DNA of 64,000 nt from Peptoniphilaceae bacterium. GTDB taxonomy: Bacteria > Bacillota > Clostridia > Tissierellales > Peptoniphilaceae. The notes under the pieces are model-generated. The model worked only from the letters and a program-made list of their open reading frames with translations. It was not told the DNA's origin and made no database searches. A program made the position numbers and the translations under genes. Of the stretch, positions 34,848-43,553 are shown one piece after another (position 1 is the stretch's first letter; the number at the start of each line of letters is the position of its first letter). The DNA lies in the NCBI GenBank assembly GCA_910589545.1, contig CAJUSY010000023.1, positions 62,001-126,000 on the forward strand, read 5' to 3'.

Positions 34848-35819
34848 ATGAAAAAGAAATTTACATTAGTGTTATTATCACTACTTATGGTAATAACTTT
34901 AAGCGCTTGCTCTCAAGCAAAAGAAAAAGTAAGCCTATTAAACGATTTTAGAAAAACAACTGAATGGAAGAACCAATCTTACGAATTTAAGAATGAAACT
35001 TCCAAGCTAAAAGAAATCAAGGTCAAAGCAACACAAGACAAATCAACAGGAGTTGCAATGGCAACTGTTACAAGTGATGTAGCTCAATTAGCTGGTCAAG
35101 GAAATAACTTGGGTGAACTTCACTTTGCAATCCAAGATGGAAAAGCGTACTTGAATTACGATGCATTTGCCAACAATCTTCCACCAAAAATGAAGGAAGC
35201 TTTGATTCAAAAAAACTTGTACTTCAATGTTACACAAATTTTGCAAAAATTAACTGAGCAAAATTTCCAAGCTACAACCGTAAGAGATTTCACAGTGTTC
35301 ATGCCACTTTTATCATCAAATACGAAATTCCAAGTTAAAATCGCAAAAGACTTTGTAATCGACAACAAGGAATTAACTGTTAAAGATGATGGCAATCACA
35401 AATACTCTGTGAATTTGACTGGTGAACAATGGGCAAAAGTTATGGAATATTCAAGAAAAACTTTATTGAAAAACTTCAAAGAATACGCCAAACTTGCCAA
35501 GGGAAGTGACCTTACAGACCAAGAACAACAAAAAATCCAAGAAATTGAAAACAATCTAAAATCAGACCAATCAAAAAAAGAATTCGAAGACAAAATGAAC
35601 ACATTAAAAACAACTAACAAAGACGATAAGTTCAATTTAACATTTGAATTCAAAGACAAATCATATGATGTTAGCTTAAAATCAACTCCAAAATCAAAAG
35701 ATACAGAAAGCATTAACATCTCAATAACTTCAAAAGAAGACACATCAATTAATAACCCAAAAGTACAAGTGGATAATGGTCCTTTCGAATTTATGCAACA
35801 ATTTTTGAATGTAAAATAA
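34848..35819 (+). CDS. Lipoprotein of unknown function
   Basis: 323 residues. Signal peptide with lipobox TLSAC (Cys21). The mature chain is rich in Lys, Asp, Asn and Gln and looks like a beta-rich domain with a helical stretch (about 205-265, many Lys/Glu/Gln). The pattern resembles LppX/LolA-like lipid-binding lipoproteins in size only; I do not assign it. TATAAT is visible 19 bases upstream of a GGGGG ribosome site. Followed by a bidirectional terminator. Confidence 0.75.
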   Translation: MKKKFTLVLLSLLMVITLSACSQAKEKVSLLNDFRKTTEWKNQSYEFKNETSKLKEIKVKATQDKSTGVAMATVTSDVAQLAGQGNNLGELHFAIQDGKAYLNYDAFANNLPPKMKEALIQKNLYFNVTQILQKLTEQNFQATTVRDFTVFMPLLSSNTKFQVKIAKDFVIDNKELTVKDDGNHKYSVNLTGEQWAKVMEYSRKTLLKNFKEYAKLAKGSDLTDQEQQKIQEIENNLKSDQSKKEFEDKMNTLKTTNKDDKFNLTFEFKDKSYDVSLKSTPKSKDTESINISITSKEDTSINNPKVQVDNGPFEFMQQFLNVK

Positions 35820-35828
35820 TCGAAAATA

Positions 35829-35866
35829 AAAAAATCCCGAAATTCAAATGAGTTTCGGGATTTTTG
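35829..35866. terminator. Bidirectional terminator between the lipoprotein and aminotransferase genes
   Basis: TCCCGAAA...TTTCGGGA stem with A and T runs on either side. Confidence 0.85.
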
Positions 35867-35869
35867 TGT

Positions 35870-37057
35870 TTATTTGTATATTTCTTGAAGTAAATTATCC
35901 AATCTAACTAATGCGTCTTTTACGACTTGTGTAGGGGCTGCGACGTTGAACCTCACGAATCCATCACATTCACCGAAGAATCTTCCGTCAGTGAATACCA
36001 AATCAGCTTTTTCACCCAATGTTTTAATCAAATCGTCACTGTTCAATCCCAAACATCTGAAATCCATCCACATAACGTAAGTCGCTTGAAGGTGATTTAC
36101 TATGATTTTAGGGTATTTTTCTTGGAAGAAATCGTAGACGATTTTTTGGTTAGTGTCAATAACTTTGATTAGTTCGTCAAGCCAGTCTTCAGCTTCATCA
36201 AAAGCTAATTGTGTAGCTTCAAGTCCCATAACGTTGACAGCGTTGCTTCTCATAATATCCAAAGTCTTCTTGTATTGAGCCATCATTTCAGAATCGGAAA
36301 TAATTGTATATCCACAGCAAAGTCCTGCTAAGTTAAAAGATTTTGTTGAAGATTGACACACAACTGTTTTTTCGATTAATTTTCTATCCAAAGAAAGCAC
36401 CGATGTGTGAGTGTTCCCCGGCATAACAATGTCTTGCCAAATCTCATCAACCACGACAATCACATCATTATCATTCGCAATTTTGATAACTTTTTCCAAA
36501 TCATCCTTGCTCCACAAAATTCCACCAGGATTATGAGGGTTACAAAGAATAACCATTTTGTTTTTAGGCTTTTTACATTCCGATTCAAATTTTTCAAAAT
36601 CAATCGAATAATTATTTCTCTCATCGGTTATCAAAGAAACATCTGCCATAACTCTTTCATTAAATTCTATGGCAAATCTAAAAGGTCCATACACAGGTCT
36701 CATAATCATTACAGAATTGCCCTTTTTTGTAAAAGCATTTACAGCTGCAAAGAATCCATCTACAACAGTTGGAACTTCTACAATCCATTCCTTCTTGATA
36801 TCTGCATTGTGACGTTTTTTGTCCCAATTGATTATGCTTTCGTAGAATCTGTCAGTAGGAGCGCAATATCCCAAAACCAAATTATCTAATCGTTTTTTCA
36901 AACCATTGATAATTTCCGGTGCATTCTTGAATTCCATATCCGCAACGCTGAATGGAACTACGTCTTTTTTCATATTTGGGAACTGTTCACTTCTAACAGC
37001 CCATTTTCTTGAACCCATTTCGTTTCTGTTACTAATCGTTTCAAAATCGTATTTCAT
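35870..37057 (-). CDS. MalY/PatB-type PLP-dependent cystathionine beta-lyase/aminotransferase
   Basis: Fold-type-I PLP enzyme of the MalY/PatB class that cleaves C-S bonds of cysteine conjugates or cystathionine. The N-terminal signature PFSVADMEFKNAPEI, ILCNPHNPGGI, VVVDEIWQDIV (Asp for the PLP ring) and the Schiff-base lysine in SSTKSFNLAGL are visible. I use the second ATG (37057), which is 6 bases from GGAG; the first is only 3. 395 residues, usual length. Single gene with a TAACACAAAAC tail and no strong terminator. Confidence 0.9.
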   Translation of the reverse strand: MKYDFETISNRNEMGSRKWAVRSEQFPNMKKDVVPFSVADMEFKNAPEIINGLKKRLDNLVLGYCAPTDRFYESIINWDKKRHNADIKKEWIVEVPTVVDGFFAAVNAFTKKGNSVMIMRPVYGPFRFAIEFNERVMADVSLITDERNNYSIDFEKFESECKKPKNKMVILCNPHNPGGILWSKDDLEKVIKIANDNDVIVVVDEIWQDIVMPGNTHTSVLSLDRKLIEKTVVCQSSTKSFNLAGLCCGYTIISDSEMMAQYKKTLDIMRSNAVNVMGLEATQLAFDEAEDWLDELIKVIDTNQKIVYDFFQEKYPKIIVNHLQATYVMWMDFRCLGLNSDDLIKTLGEKADLVFTDGRFFGECDGFVRFNVAAPTQVVKDALVRLDNLLQEIYK

Positions 37058-37146
37058 CATTATCTCCTTGTATTAATTTATCATTACGTTTTCAGTATAA
37101 CACAAAACAACAAAAAAAGAGGATACAATCCCCTTTTTTAATAATA

Positions 37147-37548
37147 CTATTCGCTTAATTGTGATGTGCAATGTGGACATCTAGTAGCAGTAATGTCGAT
37201 TTCGCTCTTGCAATAAGGGCAAGTTTTTGTAGTTGGAGAGGCTTCCGATTCTTTGTTTAAAGCATCACGACCTTTGTTTATAGCTTTAACCATTAAGAAA
37301 ACTACGAATGCAATTATGATAAATTTAACCAAAGCATCCAAGAACAATCCATATTGTAACTTAACTCCTGCAACAGTTGCTGCCATTTCTTTCATATCAA
37401 TTCCTGCAGTTGCAGCTCCAATCAAAGGTGCAATAAGACCATTAATAAGTCCATCTACCATTTCCTTAACTGCAGCCCCCATGATAACAGCCACCGCCAA
37501 ATCCATTACATTACCTTCAGTAATGAATTTCTTAAATTCTTTTAACAT
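37147..37548 (-). CDS. mscL: Large-conductance mechanosensitive channel MscL with C-terminal zinc ribbon
   Basis: 133 residues. N-terminal amphipathic segment FKKFITEGNVMDLAVAVIMGAA with the pore-lining TM1, a periplasmic-type loop, TM2 (about 71-88, LVKFIIIAFVVFLMVKAINK). The C-terminus has a CPYC-x10-CPHC zinc ribbon (about 110-127), a tail found in many Firmicute MscL proteins. Emergency valve that opens under osmotic downshock. Co-directional with the next gene. Confidence 0.94.
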   Translation of the reverse strand: MLKEFKKFITEGNVMDLAVAVIMGAAVKEMVDGLINGLIAPLIGAATAGIDMKEMAATVAGVKLQYGLFLDALVKFIIIAFVVFLMVKAINKGRDALNKESEASPTTKTCPYCKSEIDITATRCPHCTSQLSE

Positions 37549-37566
37549 AATTCCTCCCGTAAGATT

Positions 37567-38013
37567 TTATTCTTCCATCAAATTCATTTTTTCTTTTTGT
37601 AAATTGTAAACCTCTTTTTTCAATTGCTTAATAGCAGCATCGCAATTTCTCTTGTTATTAAGAATTTGCATTTGAATTACAGAATCAAAAAGCTTATTAT
37701 CAAAATAATCCGCCAAGAAAAATGTGCTCTTGTATCTAAAACCAACTTTTGGCTTTTTATCCAAGTCAATCATAATATTGTTGAACTTTCTAATAGCTAA
37801 GTCAGCTTTTTTTGCTTGATTTTTCGCTTTTTTCAAGTTCGATCTTTTAATCATAGTAGTTATTGTCTTACCCTTGAAAATATCGAAAATCCCCCATCCT
37901 GAAGCAGTACTCAAATAAGATTTTACTTCATTCAAGCTAGCTATAGCAATTTCTCCAAGCTTAATAGCTTCGTTTACATTATATAATCTAGATCCTACTT
38001 TTGCTCTTAACAT
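37567..38013 (-). CDS. Conserved hypothetical protein
   Basis: 148 residues, mostly helical with high Lys/Asn. A Gly/aromatic patch (ASGWGIFDIFKG, about 37-48) and IMIDLDKKPK are the only distinctive segments; I do not recognise a characterised family. No signal peptide or membrane helix. It lies 18 bases upstream of mscL on the same strand and may be co-transcribed. Confidence 0.65.
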   Translation of the reverse strand: MLRAKVGSRLYNVNEAIKLGEIAIASLNEVKSYLSTASGWGIFDIFKGKTITTMIKRSNLKKAKNQAKKADLAIRKFNNIMIDLDKKPKVGFRYKSTFFLADYFDNKLFDSVIQMQILNNKRNCDAAIKQLKKEVYNLQKEKMNLMEE

Positions 38014-38107
38014 AATAATCTTCCTTTCCTTAGTTATTTATACCCTTAAATAATATTTTTAAGCACATAATTGCATAATTGTTTAAGTTGAAAATCCAAC
38101 TTTATTG

Positions 38108-38138
38108 CAATAAAAAATCAACCACCGGAGTGATTGAT
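38108..38138 (-). terminator. Terminator-like hairpin downstream of trpS
   Basis: ATCAATCAC/GGTGGTTGAT stem (one mismatch) followed by TTTTTTA on the minus strand. A second near-copy of the hairpin without a T tract lies at 38332-38354, close to the trpS stop, on the other side of the foldback element. Confidence 0.6.
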
Positions 38139-38152
38139 ATATATTAAAAATT

Positions 38153-38326
38153 TAGCAAACCTTTCATGCTAAGAACATCATACGGAAAAAATTGTTTTGA
38201 TTTCAAAACGAATAAATCCGTCAAAATCGGACTGCGTAAGCTTCGCGTGCTTGCGATTTTAGGATTTTCAGATTTAGAAATCATCAATTTTTGAAGTCTA
38301 GATATTCGTGCATGATGGTTTGCTAT
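38153..38326. repeat. 174-bp foldback element (MITE-like or structured RNA)
   Basis: Fills most of the 347-base gap 38014-38360, which has no supported gene. Nested inverted repeats: TAGCAAACC (38153-38161) with GGTTTGCTA (38318-38326), then CATGC/GCATG, AAAAATTG..TGATTTC with GAAATCATCAATTTTT, and AAATCC..AAAATCG with CGATTTT..GGATTT, so almost the whole segment folds on itself. It is bracketed by two near-identical hairpins (38116-38138 and 38332-38354). No transposase. Confidence 0.5.
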
Positions 38327-38360
38327 ATACAGTCAACCACCTAAGTGATTGATTTCTCAT

Positions 38361-39443
38361 TTATTTGTATTTTTGTTGTTGTTTGTTAATCAAATCCACA
38401 TCTTCGAAATAATTGATTCCCATTGCTGATTTTACTTTCTTCAAAGTTTCAGCTCCAACTTCTCTGGCATCTTCTGATCCTTTTAACAACATATCAAAGA
38501 TTTCTGGAATATTTTGTTCATAGTGTTTTCTTCTTTCTCTGATTGGCGATAATTCTTTTTGTAAAATATTATTCAAGAATTTTTTTATTTTGACATCGCC
38601 AAGTCCACCACGTCTGTAATGATCTTTTAATTCGTCCAAGTTTTTGTAATCTGGAAGAAATTCTGCAAAATCATCTTCTGTACAAAAAGCGTCCAAATAA
38701 GTAAACACTGTGTTGCCTTCAACCTTTCCTGGGTCTGAGATTTGAATGTGGTTAGGATCTGTGAACATGCTCATTACTTTTGATTTTACGTCTTTTTCAT
38801 TATCTGACAAATAAATGCAGTTGCCCAACGATTTACTCATCTTGGCCTTTCCATCTAGTCCTGGAAGTCTGGAACAGATTTTATTGTCAGGAATTACAGC
38901 TTTTGGTTCAACCAAAACGTCTGAATAGTAGTTGTTGAATGTACGAACTATTTCACGTGTTTGTTCTAACATTGGAAGTTGGTCTTCTCCAACTGGAACT
39001 ATATTCGCATTAAAAAGCGTAATATCTGCCGCTTGACTGATAGGATATGTCAAAAATCCAACTGGAATGCTCGCTCCAAATTCTTTTTGTTTAATTTCAG
39101 CTTTAACTGTAGGGTTTCTCTCTAATCTTGAAAGTGTAACCAAATTCATGTAATAAAACATCAATTCTGTTAGTTGTTCAACGTGTGATTGAACGAATAT
39201 CGTAACTTTATTTGGATCAATTCCGCAACTTAAATAATCAAGCGCCACTTCAATTATGTTGTCTCTGACTTTGTCCGGATTATTGAAGTTGTCTGTCAAA
39301 GCTTGTGCATCTGCAATCATCACATACATTTTGTCGAAATCACCTTTGTTTTGCATAATAACTCTGTTTTTTAATGATCCTACGTAATGACCCAAATGTA
39401 ATTTTCCTGTTGGTCTGTCACCTGTAAGTATTATATTTCCCAT
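38361..39443 (-). CDS. trpS: Tryptophanyl-tRNA synthetase
   Basis: Class I synthetase charging tRNA-Trp. 360 residues. HIGH-type motif HLGH at 16-19 (DRPTGKLHLGHYVGS), GEDQLPMLEQTREI for tryptophan/ATP binding and the KMSKS signature in GKAKMSKSLGN are visible. Last gene of an rlmH-capA-trpS cluster, 2 bases after the CapA-like gene. No T-box or trp attenuator is seen in front of it, since it sits inside an operon. Confidence 0.95.
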   Translation of the reverse strand: MGNIILTGDRPTGKLHLGHYVGSLKNRVIMQNKGDFDKMYVMIADAQALTDNFNNPDKVRDNIIEVALDYLSCGIDPNKVTIFVQSHVEQLTELMFYYMNLVTLSRLERNPTVKAEIKQKEFGASIPVGFLTYPISQAADITLFNANIVPVGEDQLPMLEQTREIVRTFNNYYSDVLVEPKAVIPDNKICSRLPGLDGKAKMSKSLGNCIYLSDNEKDVKSKVMSMFTDPNHIQISDPGKVEGNTVFTYLDAFCTEDDFAEFLPDYKNLDELKDHYRRGGLGDVKIKKFLNNILQKELSPIRERRKHYEQNIPEIFDMLLKGSEDAREVGAETLKKVKSAMGINYFEDVDLINKQQQKYK

Positions 39444-39445
39444 TT

Positions 39446-40684
39446 CTACTCCTTGTTAAAAATTTTCTCGTAATGTTGATTTGCTCTGTTCAATTTTGAT
39501 ATTATCTTGTCTTTTCTTGGGTAATTTATTTCTGAATTGAGGACTTGTTTAACTGGGACTACGACATATCTTGTAGTCACACTATCTGTGTATTTGTCTA
39601 CATAGTATGGCTTGTTTTCAAAACTTTTTATCGTCGTCTTATCCCCCATTTTCTCAATTTTAATATCAGAGTACACACCAATCTCTACACCGTAATATTG
39701 TCCGTAGGATTCTCTTTGATCTGAAACTAGATTTCCCATTGAATAAACACAATATGATTTTTTACCGTCGTTTTCAATAACATCAGCCTTTTGTATTGTG
39801 TGCGGGTGCGATCCTATCACCAAGTCAACTCCCATATCTGAAAATTTCTTGAACGTGTTTTTCTGATAAGAGTTAGGATAATCAGAATATTCCTCTCCCC
39901 AATGCATGTAGCACATTATCACATCTGCGTGATTTTGCTTTAAATAATCCACATTTTTTTGGATTTGTTCCATATTTATTAAATTTACCGCAGTATCTCT
40001 TCCGGAATTAAGCATAGAATTTTCAAATCCATTGAGCATTTGTGTATATGAGAAAAATCCAACCTTTATTCCTTTGACATCTACGATAAGTGGATTGGTC
40101 GATTCATTTTCCTTGAACGTACCAGTCCTTTTCAAACCGTACTTTTCAATAGCATCTATCGTGAGGTCAATTCCTTTCAGCCTTCTATCGTAAGAATGAT
40201 TATTGGCAGTGCTCACAACATCAAATCCTGTATCTTTGAACGCTTTTATAACATTTTCGTGCGTTGCAAATTCTGGATAACCACTCATGTCTGATGCATC
40301 CTTCGCAATAGTCGTTTCCAAATTGACTATGGATAAATCACTCTTACCCACAATATCTTTAATAACCGCAAAAGAATCCGTAAAATCATAATTTGTAGCT
40401 TTTGCTTGGCGAATTTGAGTTATGTGATTCATATAATCGCCCCAACAAGTTATGGTTATCTCTTTCTTTTCCAGATTTTTATTCTCTTTTGGTTTTTCTG
40501 AATTGTCATCAGCTTTTTCTTTTGATTGAGATTTTGATTGTGCAGCATTTTTCACTTGAGAACTTTTTTGTGATGCTGTGTGAATTGGAGATTTTCCAGA
40601 AATTTCTGAATATCTAAAGCCAATCACACCAACTAAAATCACTATAAGAAAAGCCAATGCAACTGTTGTCTTTTTTCCCTTCAT
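39446..40684 (-). CDS. CapA-family metallophosphatase-fold protein
   Basis: 412 residues. N-terminal membrane anchor (about 7-24), then a Ser/Lys/Gln-rich spacer (about 32-70), then a CapA/PgsA-type calcineurin-like domain with WGDYMNH, VNLETTIA, STANNHSYD, YMHWGEEY and IGSHPHTIQ metal-site motifs. Related proteins act in poly-gamma-glutamate or surface polymer handling outside the cell. Located between rlmH and trpS, not next to other capsule genes, so its substrate is uncertain. Confidence 0.88.
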   Translation of the reverse strand: MKGKKTTVALAFLIVILVGVIGFRYSEISGKSPIHTASQKSSQVKNAAQSKSQSKEKADDNSEKPKENKNLEKKEITITCWGDYMNHITQIRQAKATNYDFTDSFAVIKDIVGKSDLSIVNLETTIAKDASDMSGYPEFATHENVIKAFKDTGFDVVSTANNHSYDRRLKGIDLTIDAIEKYGLKRTGTFKENESTNPLIVDVKGIKVGFFSYTQMLNGFENSMLNSGRDTAVNLINMEQIQKNVDYLKQNHADVIMCYMHWGEEYSDYPNSYQKNTFKKFSDMGVDLVIGSHPHTIQKADVIENDGKKSYCVYSMGNLVSDQRESYGQYYGVEIGVYSDIKIEKMGDKTTIKSFENKPYYVDKYTDSVTTRYVVVPVKQVLNSEINYPRKDKIISKLNRANQHYEKIFNKE

Positions 40685-40691
40685 TTTACCC

Positions 40692-41180
40692 TCACTTATG
40701 ATATGGTAAATTGTTAATTATTCTGAAACTTCGGTAAATTTGTTCCAACAAAATCAACCTCATTAGTTGATGTGGAAATGTAAACTTGGAAAAAGAAAGC
40801 GCATAATCACTCCTGTCAAGTACACTTTTTCCCAGTCCCAAAGATCCGCCGATAACAAAACAAATATTAGAATGACCTTGTACAGTTAAATTTTCAATCT
40901 TGGCGGCTAATTTTTCGCTAGTAAGTTGATTTCCCAAAATTTCCAAAGTAATCACATAATGATTGTCCTTGATCTTGGACATGATTTTCTCCGCTTCTTT
41001 GTCCTTTACAATCTCCTTTTCACTGTCGGACAAATTCTCCGCAGCACTCAAATCATCAACCTCAATTATGTTTAGCTTGCAGTGCGCAGATAACCTCTTA
41101 GAAAATTCAGCAATGCCTAGTTTTATGTATTTTCCCTTAACCTTACCCACCGAAATAATATCGATATTCAAAATAATCAC
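40692..41180 (-). CDS. rlmH: 23S rRNA (pseudouridine1915-N3)-methyltransferase RlmH
   Basis: 162 residues, exact family size. SPOUT-fold trefoil-knot motifs ICFVIGGSLGLGKSVLDRSDY, LSFSKFTFPHQLMRLILLEQIYRSFRI and the C-terminal NNLPYHK are diagnostic. Methylates pseudouridine 1915 in helix 69 of 23S rRNA. Heads the rlmH-capA-trpS cluster. Confidence 0.96.
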   Translation of the reverse strand: MIILNIDIISVGKVKGKYIKLGIAEFSKRLSAHCKLNIIEVDDLSAAENLSDSEKEIVKDKEAEKIMSKIKDNHYVITLEILGNQLTSEKLAAKIENLTVQGHSNICFVIGGSLGLGKSVLDRSDYALSFSKFTFPHQLMRLILLEQIYRSFRIINNLPYHK

Positions 41181-41247
41181 AACCTTTTTACTTTAATAAG
41201 TATATCATATATTGATTAGGAGTATAAAATAATAATTTTTTGCGCAA

Positions 41248-41280
41248 ATAAAAAAGGACTATCAAAAAGAATAGCCCTTT
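41248..41280 (-). terminator. Intrinsic terminator after hicB
   Basis: AAGGGCTAT/ATAGTCCTT stem (41279-41271 with 41262-41254) followed by T run on the minus strand. Confidence 0.75.
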
Positions 41281-41288
41281 GAAAATAT

Positions 41289-41726
41289 TTATTTTATAGC
41301 TTCATTTTCAATAGCAACAGTTAAAACTTTTGAAAAATTCAAATTCAATCTGTTGCCCAAATCATTCGCCCATTTTGGTATGGACAAAGTTTTCTTTACT
41401 AATTTTGTGTTTTCAAAATATTTTTCTACATCTACAAAAATCATCGAAATGAATGATTCATTCTCAACGTATTCCAGATTAATTTCAGGATCATCTTTAA
41501 AAGGATCATTTCCTTCTAGTGACAAATCATTAATATTACTAACTTTTGGCAAATCTATTCCTTCTTCGATATATCCCGACACAGTAATTCCCAACCAATC
41601 ACTAGCCATGAACAAAGCATCTGAAATATCTTCACCTTGCGTTCCTGAATACTCAAAATCAGGGAAGTTAATGAAATAGCCCCCTTCTGGTTCTTTGTAA
41701 AACAATGCTGGATAACTTACTAACAT
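41289..41726 (-). CDS. hicB: HicB-family antitoxin
   Basis: 145 residues. N-terminal HicB RNase-H-like fold (about 1-65: YPALFYKEPEGGYFINFPDFEYSGTQGED) neutralises HicA. The C-terminal part ending KWANDLGNRLNLNFSKVLTVAIE (about 115-140) is likely the DNA-binding (ribbon-helix-helix or HTH) domain. Second gene of a hicAB operon, 32 bases after hicA. It should bind the palindrome over the operon promoter. Confidence 0.9.
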   Translation of the reverse strand: MLVSYPALFYKEPEGGYFINFPDFEYSGTQGEDISDALFMASDWLGITVSGYIEEGIDLPKVSNINDLSLEGNDPFKDDPEINLEYVENESFISMIFVDVEKYFENTKLVKKTLSIPKWANDLGNRLNLNFSKVLTVAIENEAIK

Positions 41727-41758
41727 AAAACACCTCCATTAGATATTGAAGTAGCGGT

Positions 41759-41944
41759 CTATAATAGCCCAGCTTGCTTAAATATTTGTCTTTCTGTCCC
41801 TTTTTTCAATTCACCTTTAGGAACAGGAATTGATCTTACTCCTGGTTTTTTCATTTTGATATGTGAGCCTTTGCCCTCACTTTTTACCTCAACGAATCCA
41901 TGTTGTTTCAGAAGCTCGACCATTTCTTTTTGTGTCATCGGCAT
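41759..41944 (-). CDS. hicA: HicA-family mRNA interferase toxin
   Basis: 61 residues from the ATG at 41944 (GGAGG 10 bases upstream; longer in-frame starts would fall inside the promoter). Small dsRBD-like fold with the catalytic His in GKGSHIKMKKPG and VPKGELKKGTERQIFKQAGL. Cleaves mRNA when free of HicB. The usual toxin-first order is kept, and both genes are intact. Confidence 0.92.
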   Translation of the reverse strand: MPMTQKEMVELLKQHGFVEVKSEGKGSHIKMKKPGVRSIPVPKGELKKGTERQIFKQAGLL

Positions 41945-41969
41945 GTGCACTTTACCTCCTGACACTTTC

Positions 41970-41998
41970 ATTATACGTATTAATACGTGATACGTCAA
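41970..41998 (-). promoter_or_regulatory. hicAB promoter with overlapping palindromic operator
   Basis: TTGACG (41998-41993), 17 bases, TATAAT (41975-41970) on the minus strand. The spacer and -10 are covered by the perfect 14-bp palindrome ACGTATTAATACGT (41975-41988), with a further half-site GATACGT just upstream. This is the expected position for HicB autorepression. Confidence 0.75.
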
Positions 41999-42029
41999 TA
42001 TATTTCTAATAATTTTTTGCGCAAATCAT

Positions 42030-42624
42030 AACCACCAGCTTAGCTGGTGGTTTGCTCTGCCCCTATAAGGGGCTGTTGCCTGCAATGCACCTTGTGCATA
42101 TTGAATGTCCGACAGCTGCACTGCTTTCTCAATTGACGCTAAAGCGTCTCTTTTTTGTTTTTTATCTTTTATTCTACATAATATCCTCTGCACCAAAAAT
42201 TCCTACTTCCATATTTATATTTTAAATTTGCATGCCTATCAAATATTATTAGACTACTTTTACCTTTCAAATATCCCATTATTTCCGAGACACTATATTT
42301 TGGTGGTATTTCTACCAGCATGTGAATATGGTCTGGACATAATTCGGCTTCTATTATTTTTACGCCTTTTCTTGTTAATAAATCTCTTAGTATTTTTCCT
42401 ATATCTTGTTTTAATTTCCCATATATTATTTGTCTTCTGTATTTTGGTGCGAATACTATATGATATTTACAATTCCATCTTGTGTGTGATAAACTATTCT
42501 TATCCATCGGGATAATAACCTCCTTTGTTAGTATGTGCAGCTTGTCAGGCAACACTATTTTATCATAGGAGGTTTTGTTTTGCTTGAAGCTTAAGCTAAT
42601 GTCTTCCACCTGCATAGCAGGTGG
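42030..42624 (-). mobile_element. IS200/IS605-type element, decayed
   Basis: About 595 bp bounded by two subterminal hairpins of the kind TnpA recognises: ACCACCAGCT-T-AGCTGGTGGT (42031-42051) and CCACCTGC-ATA-GCAGGTGG (42606-42624). There are no terminal inverted repeats or target duplication, as expected of this family. The single transposase gene is cut short. Confidence 0.7.
42169..42507 (-). pseudogene. Truncated IS200/IS605 TnpA (Y1 transposase)
   Basis: 112 residues from the ATG at 42507. Metal-binding HUH motif is present (CPDHIHMLVEIPP), as is the N-terminal WNCKYHIVFAPKYRR hallmark. The protein stops right after FWCRGYYVE, whereas family members continue about 25-40 residues through the helix that carries the catalytic tyrosine (typically within a segment such as KYI). 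The enzyme should be inactive. No tnpB is present. Confidence 0.75.
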
Positions 42625-42672
42625 TTTTTTTGTTTCTCTCACTTCGTTCGCTCAACACACTTAAGTGCACAA

Positions 42673-42701
42673 TAAAAAACCCACAGACAAAAATCTGTGG
42701 G
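42673..42701 (-). terminator. Intrinsic terminator after rpsI
   Basis: CCCACAGA/TCTGTGGG perfect stem (42701-42694 with 42687-42680) followed by TTTTTTA on the minus strand. Confidence 0.9.
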
Positions 42702-42717
42702 ATTGATTTCGATAAAA

Positions 42718-43110
42718 CTATCTCTTACTGAATTGTGGAGATTTACGAGCTTTTTTAAGACCGTATTTCTTTCTTTCCTTTTTACGAGGGTCTCTAGTTA
42801 AGAAACCTGCTCTTTTTAATTCAGCTCTGTAGTCTGGGTCAACTTCTAATAAAGCACGAGCAACACCATGTCTAATAGCACCTGCTTGACCAGTGTATCC
42901 GCCACCTTTTACATTAACAGTTACATCATAGCTTTCAGTGTTGTTTGTTAATTCCAAAGCTTCTTTAGCTATAACTCTTAATGTATCGAAGTTAAAGTAT
43001 TCACTTATATCTTTTTTGTTAATTGTGAATTTTCCACTTCCTGGTACTAAAGTAACTCTAGCAACAGAAGTTTTTCTTCTACCAGTTCCTTGATATCTAT
43101 TATTAGCCAT
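42718..43110 (-). CDS. rpsI: 30S ribosomal protein S9
   Basis: 130 residues, standard size. GTGRRKTSVARV start, GGGYTGQAGAIRHGVARAL and the conserved C-terminal tail KKARKSPQFSKR that reaches the P-site tRNA. Follows rplM by 11 bases in the universal L13-S9 operon. Confidence 0.98.
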   Translation of the reverse strand: MANNRYQGTGRRKTSVARVTLVPGSGKFTINKKDISEYFNFDTLRVIAKEALELTNNTESYDVTVNVKGGGYTGQAGAIRHGVARALLEVDPDYRAELKRAGFLTRDPRKKERKKYGLKKARKSPQFSKR

Positions 43111-43121
43111 TTAATTACCTC

Positions 43122-43553
43122 CTACTTAATTTCCAAAACTTCAGGGTTTTGAGCGATATGATCGTGATCAGCGCCTCTGTAAACTCTTAATTTTTTAGCC
43201 ATTTGACGTCCCAAAGAGTTGTGAGGAAGCATGCCAACGATAGCATGAGTTACAGCTCTTTCTGGGTCTTTTTTCATTAAGTCTTTGTAGGTAATTGATT
43301 TAAGACCACCAGCGTATCCTGTGTAATGTCTTAATTCTTTTTGTTCTAATTTTTTACCTGTTAATTTAACTTTTTCTGCATTAATTACGATTACGTAATC
43401 TCCAACATCCGCATTAGGAGTAAACATTGGTTTGTTTTTTCCTCTTAAAATAGAAGCAACTTCAGTAGATAATCTACCTAAAACAACATCTGTTGCATCT
43501 ACTACATACCATTTTCTTTGGATGTCATCTTTCTTAGGTATATAAGTTTTCAT
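43122..43553 (-). CDS. rplM: 50S ribosomal protein L13
   Basis: 143 residues. Hallmarks RKWYVVDATDVVLGRLSTEVA, NADVGDYVIVINAEKV and GMLPHNSLGRQMAKKLRVYRG. Preceded by a structured leader of about 150 bases. Confidence 0.98.
   Translation of the reverse strand: MKTYIPKKDDIQRKWYVVDATDVVLGRLSTEVASILRGKNKPMFTPNADVGDYVIVINAEKVKLTGKKLEQKELRHYTGYAGGLKSITYKDLMKKDPERAVTHAIVGMLPHNSLGRQMAKKLRVYRGADHDHIAQNPEVLEIK

Noticed and set aside
37147..37220. MscL zinc ribbon as a novel fusion
   Set aside because: This CPYC/CPHC tail is common in Firmicute MscL proteins.
42053..42170. Missing C-terminal part of TnpA in another frame
   Set aside because: I translated the region after the stop in the other frames and found no segment resembling the tyrosine helix, so a simple frameshift does not explain it.
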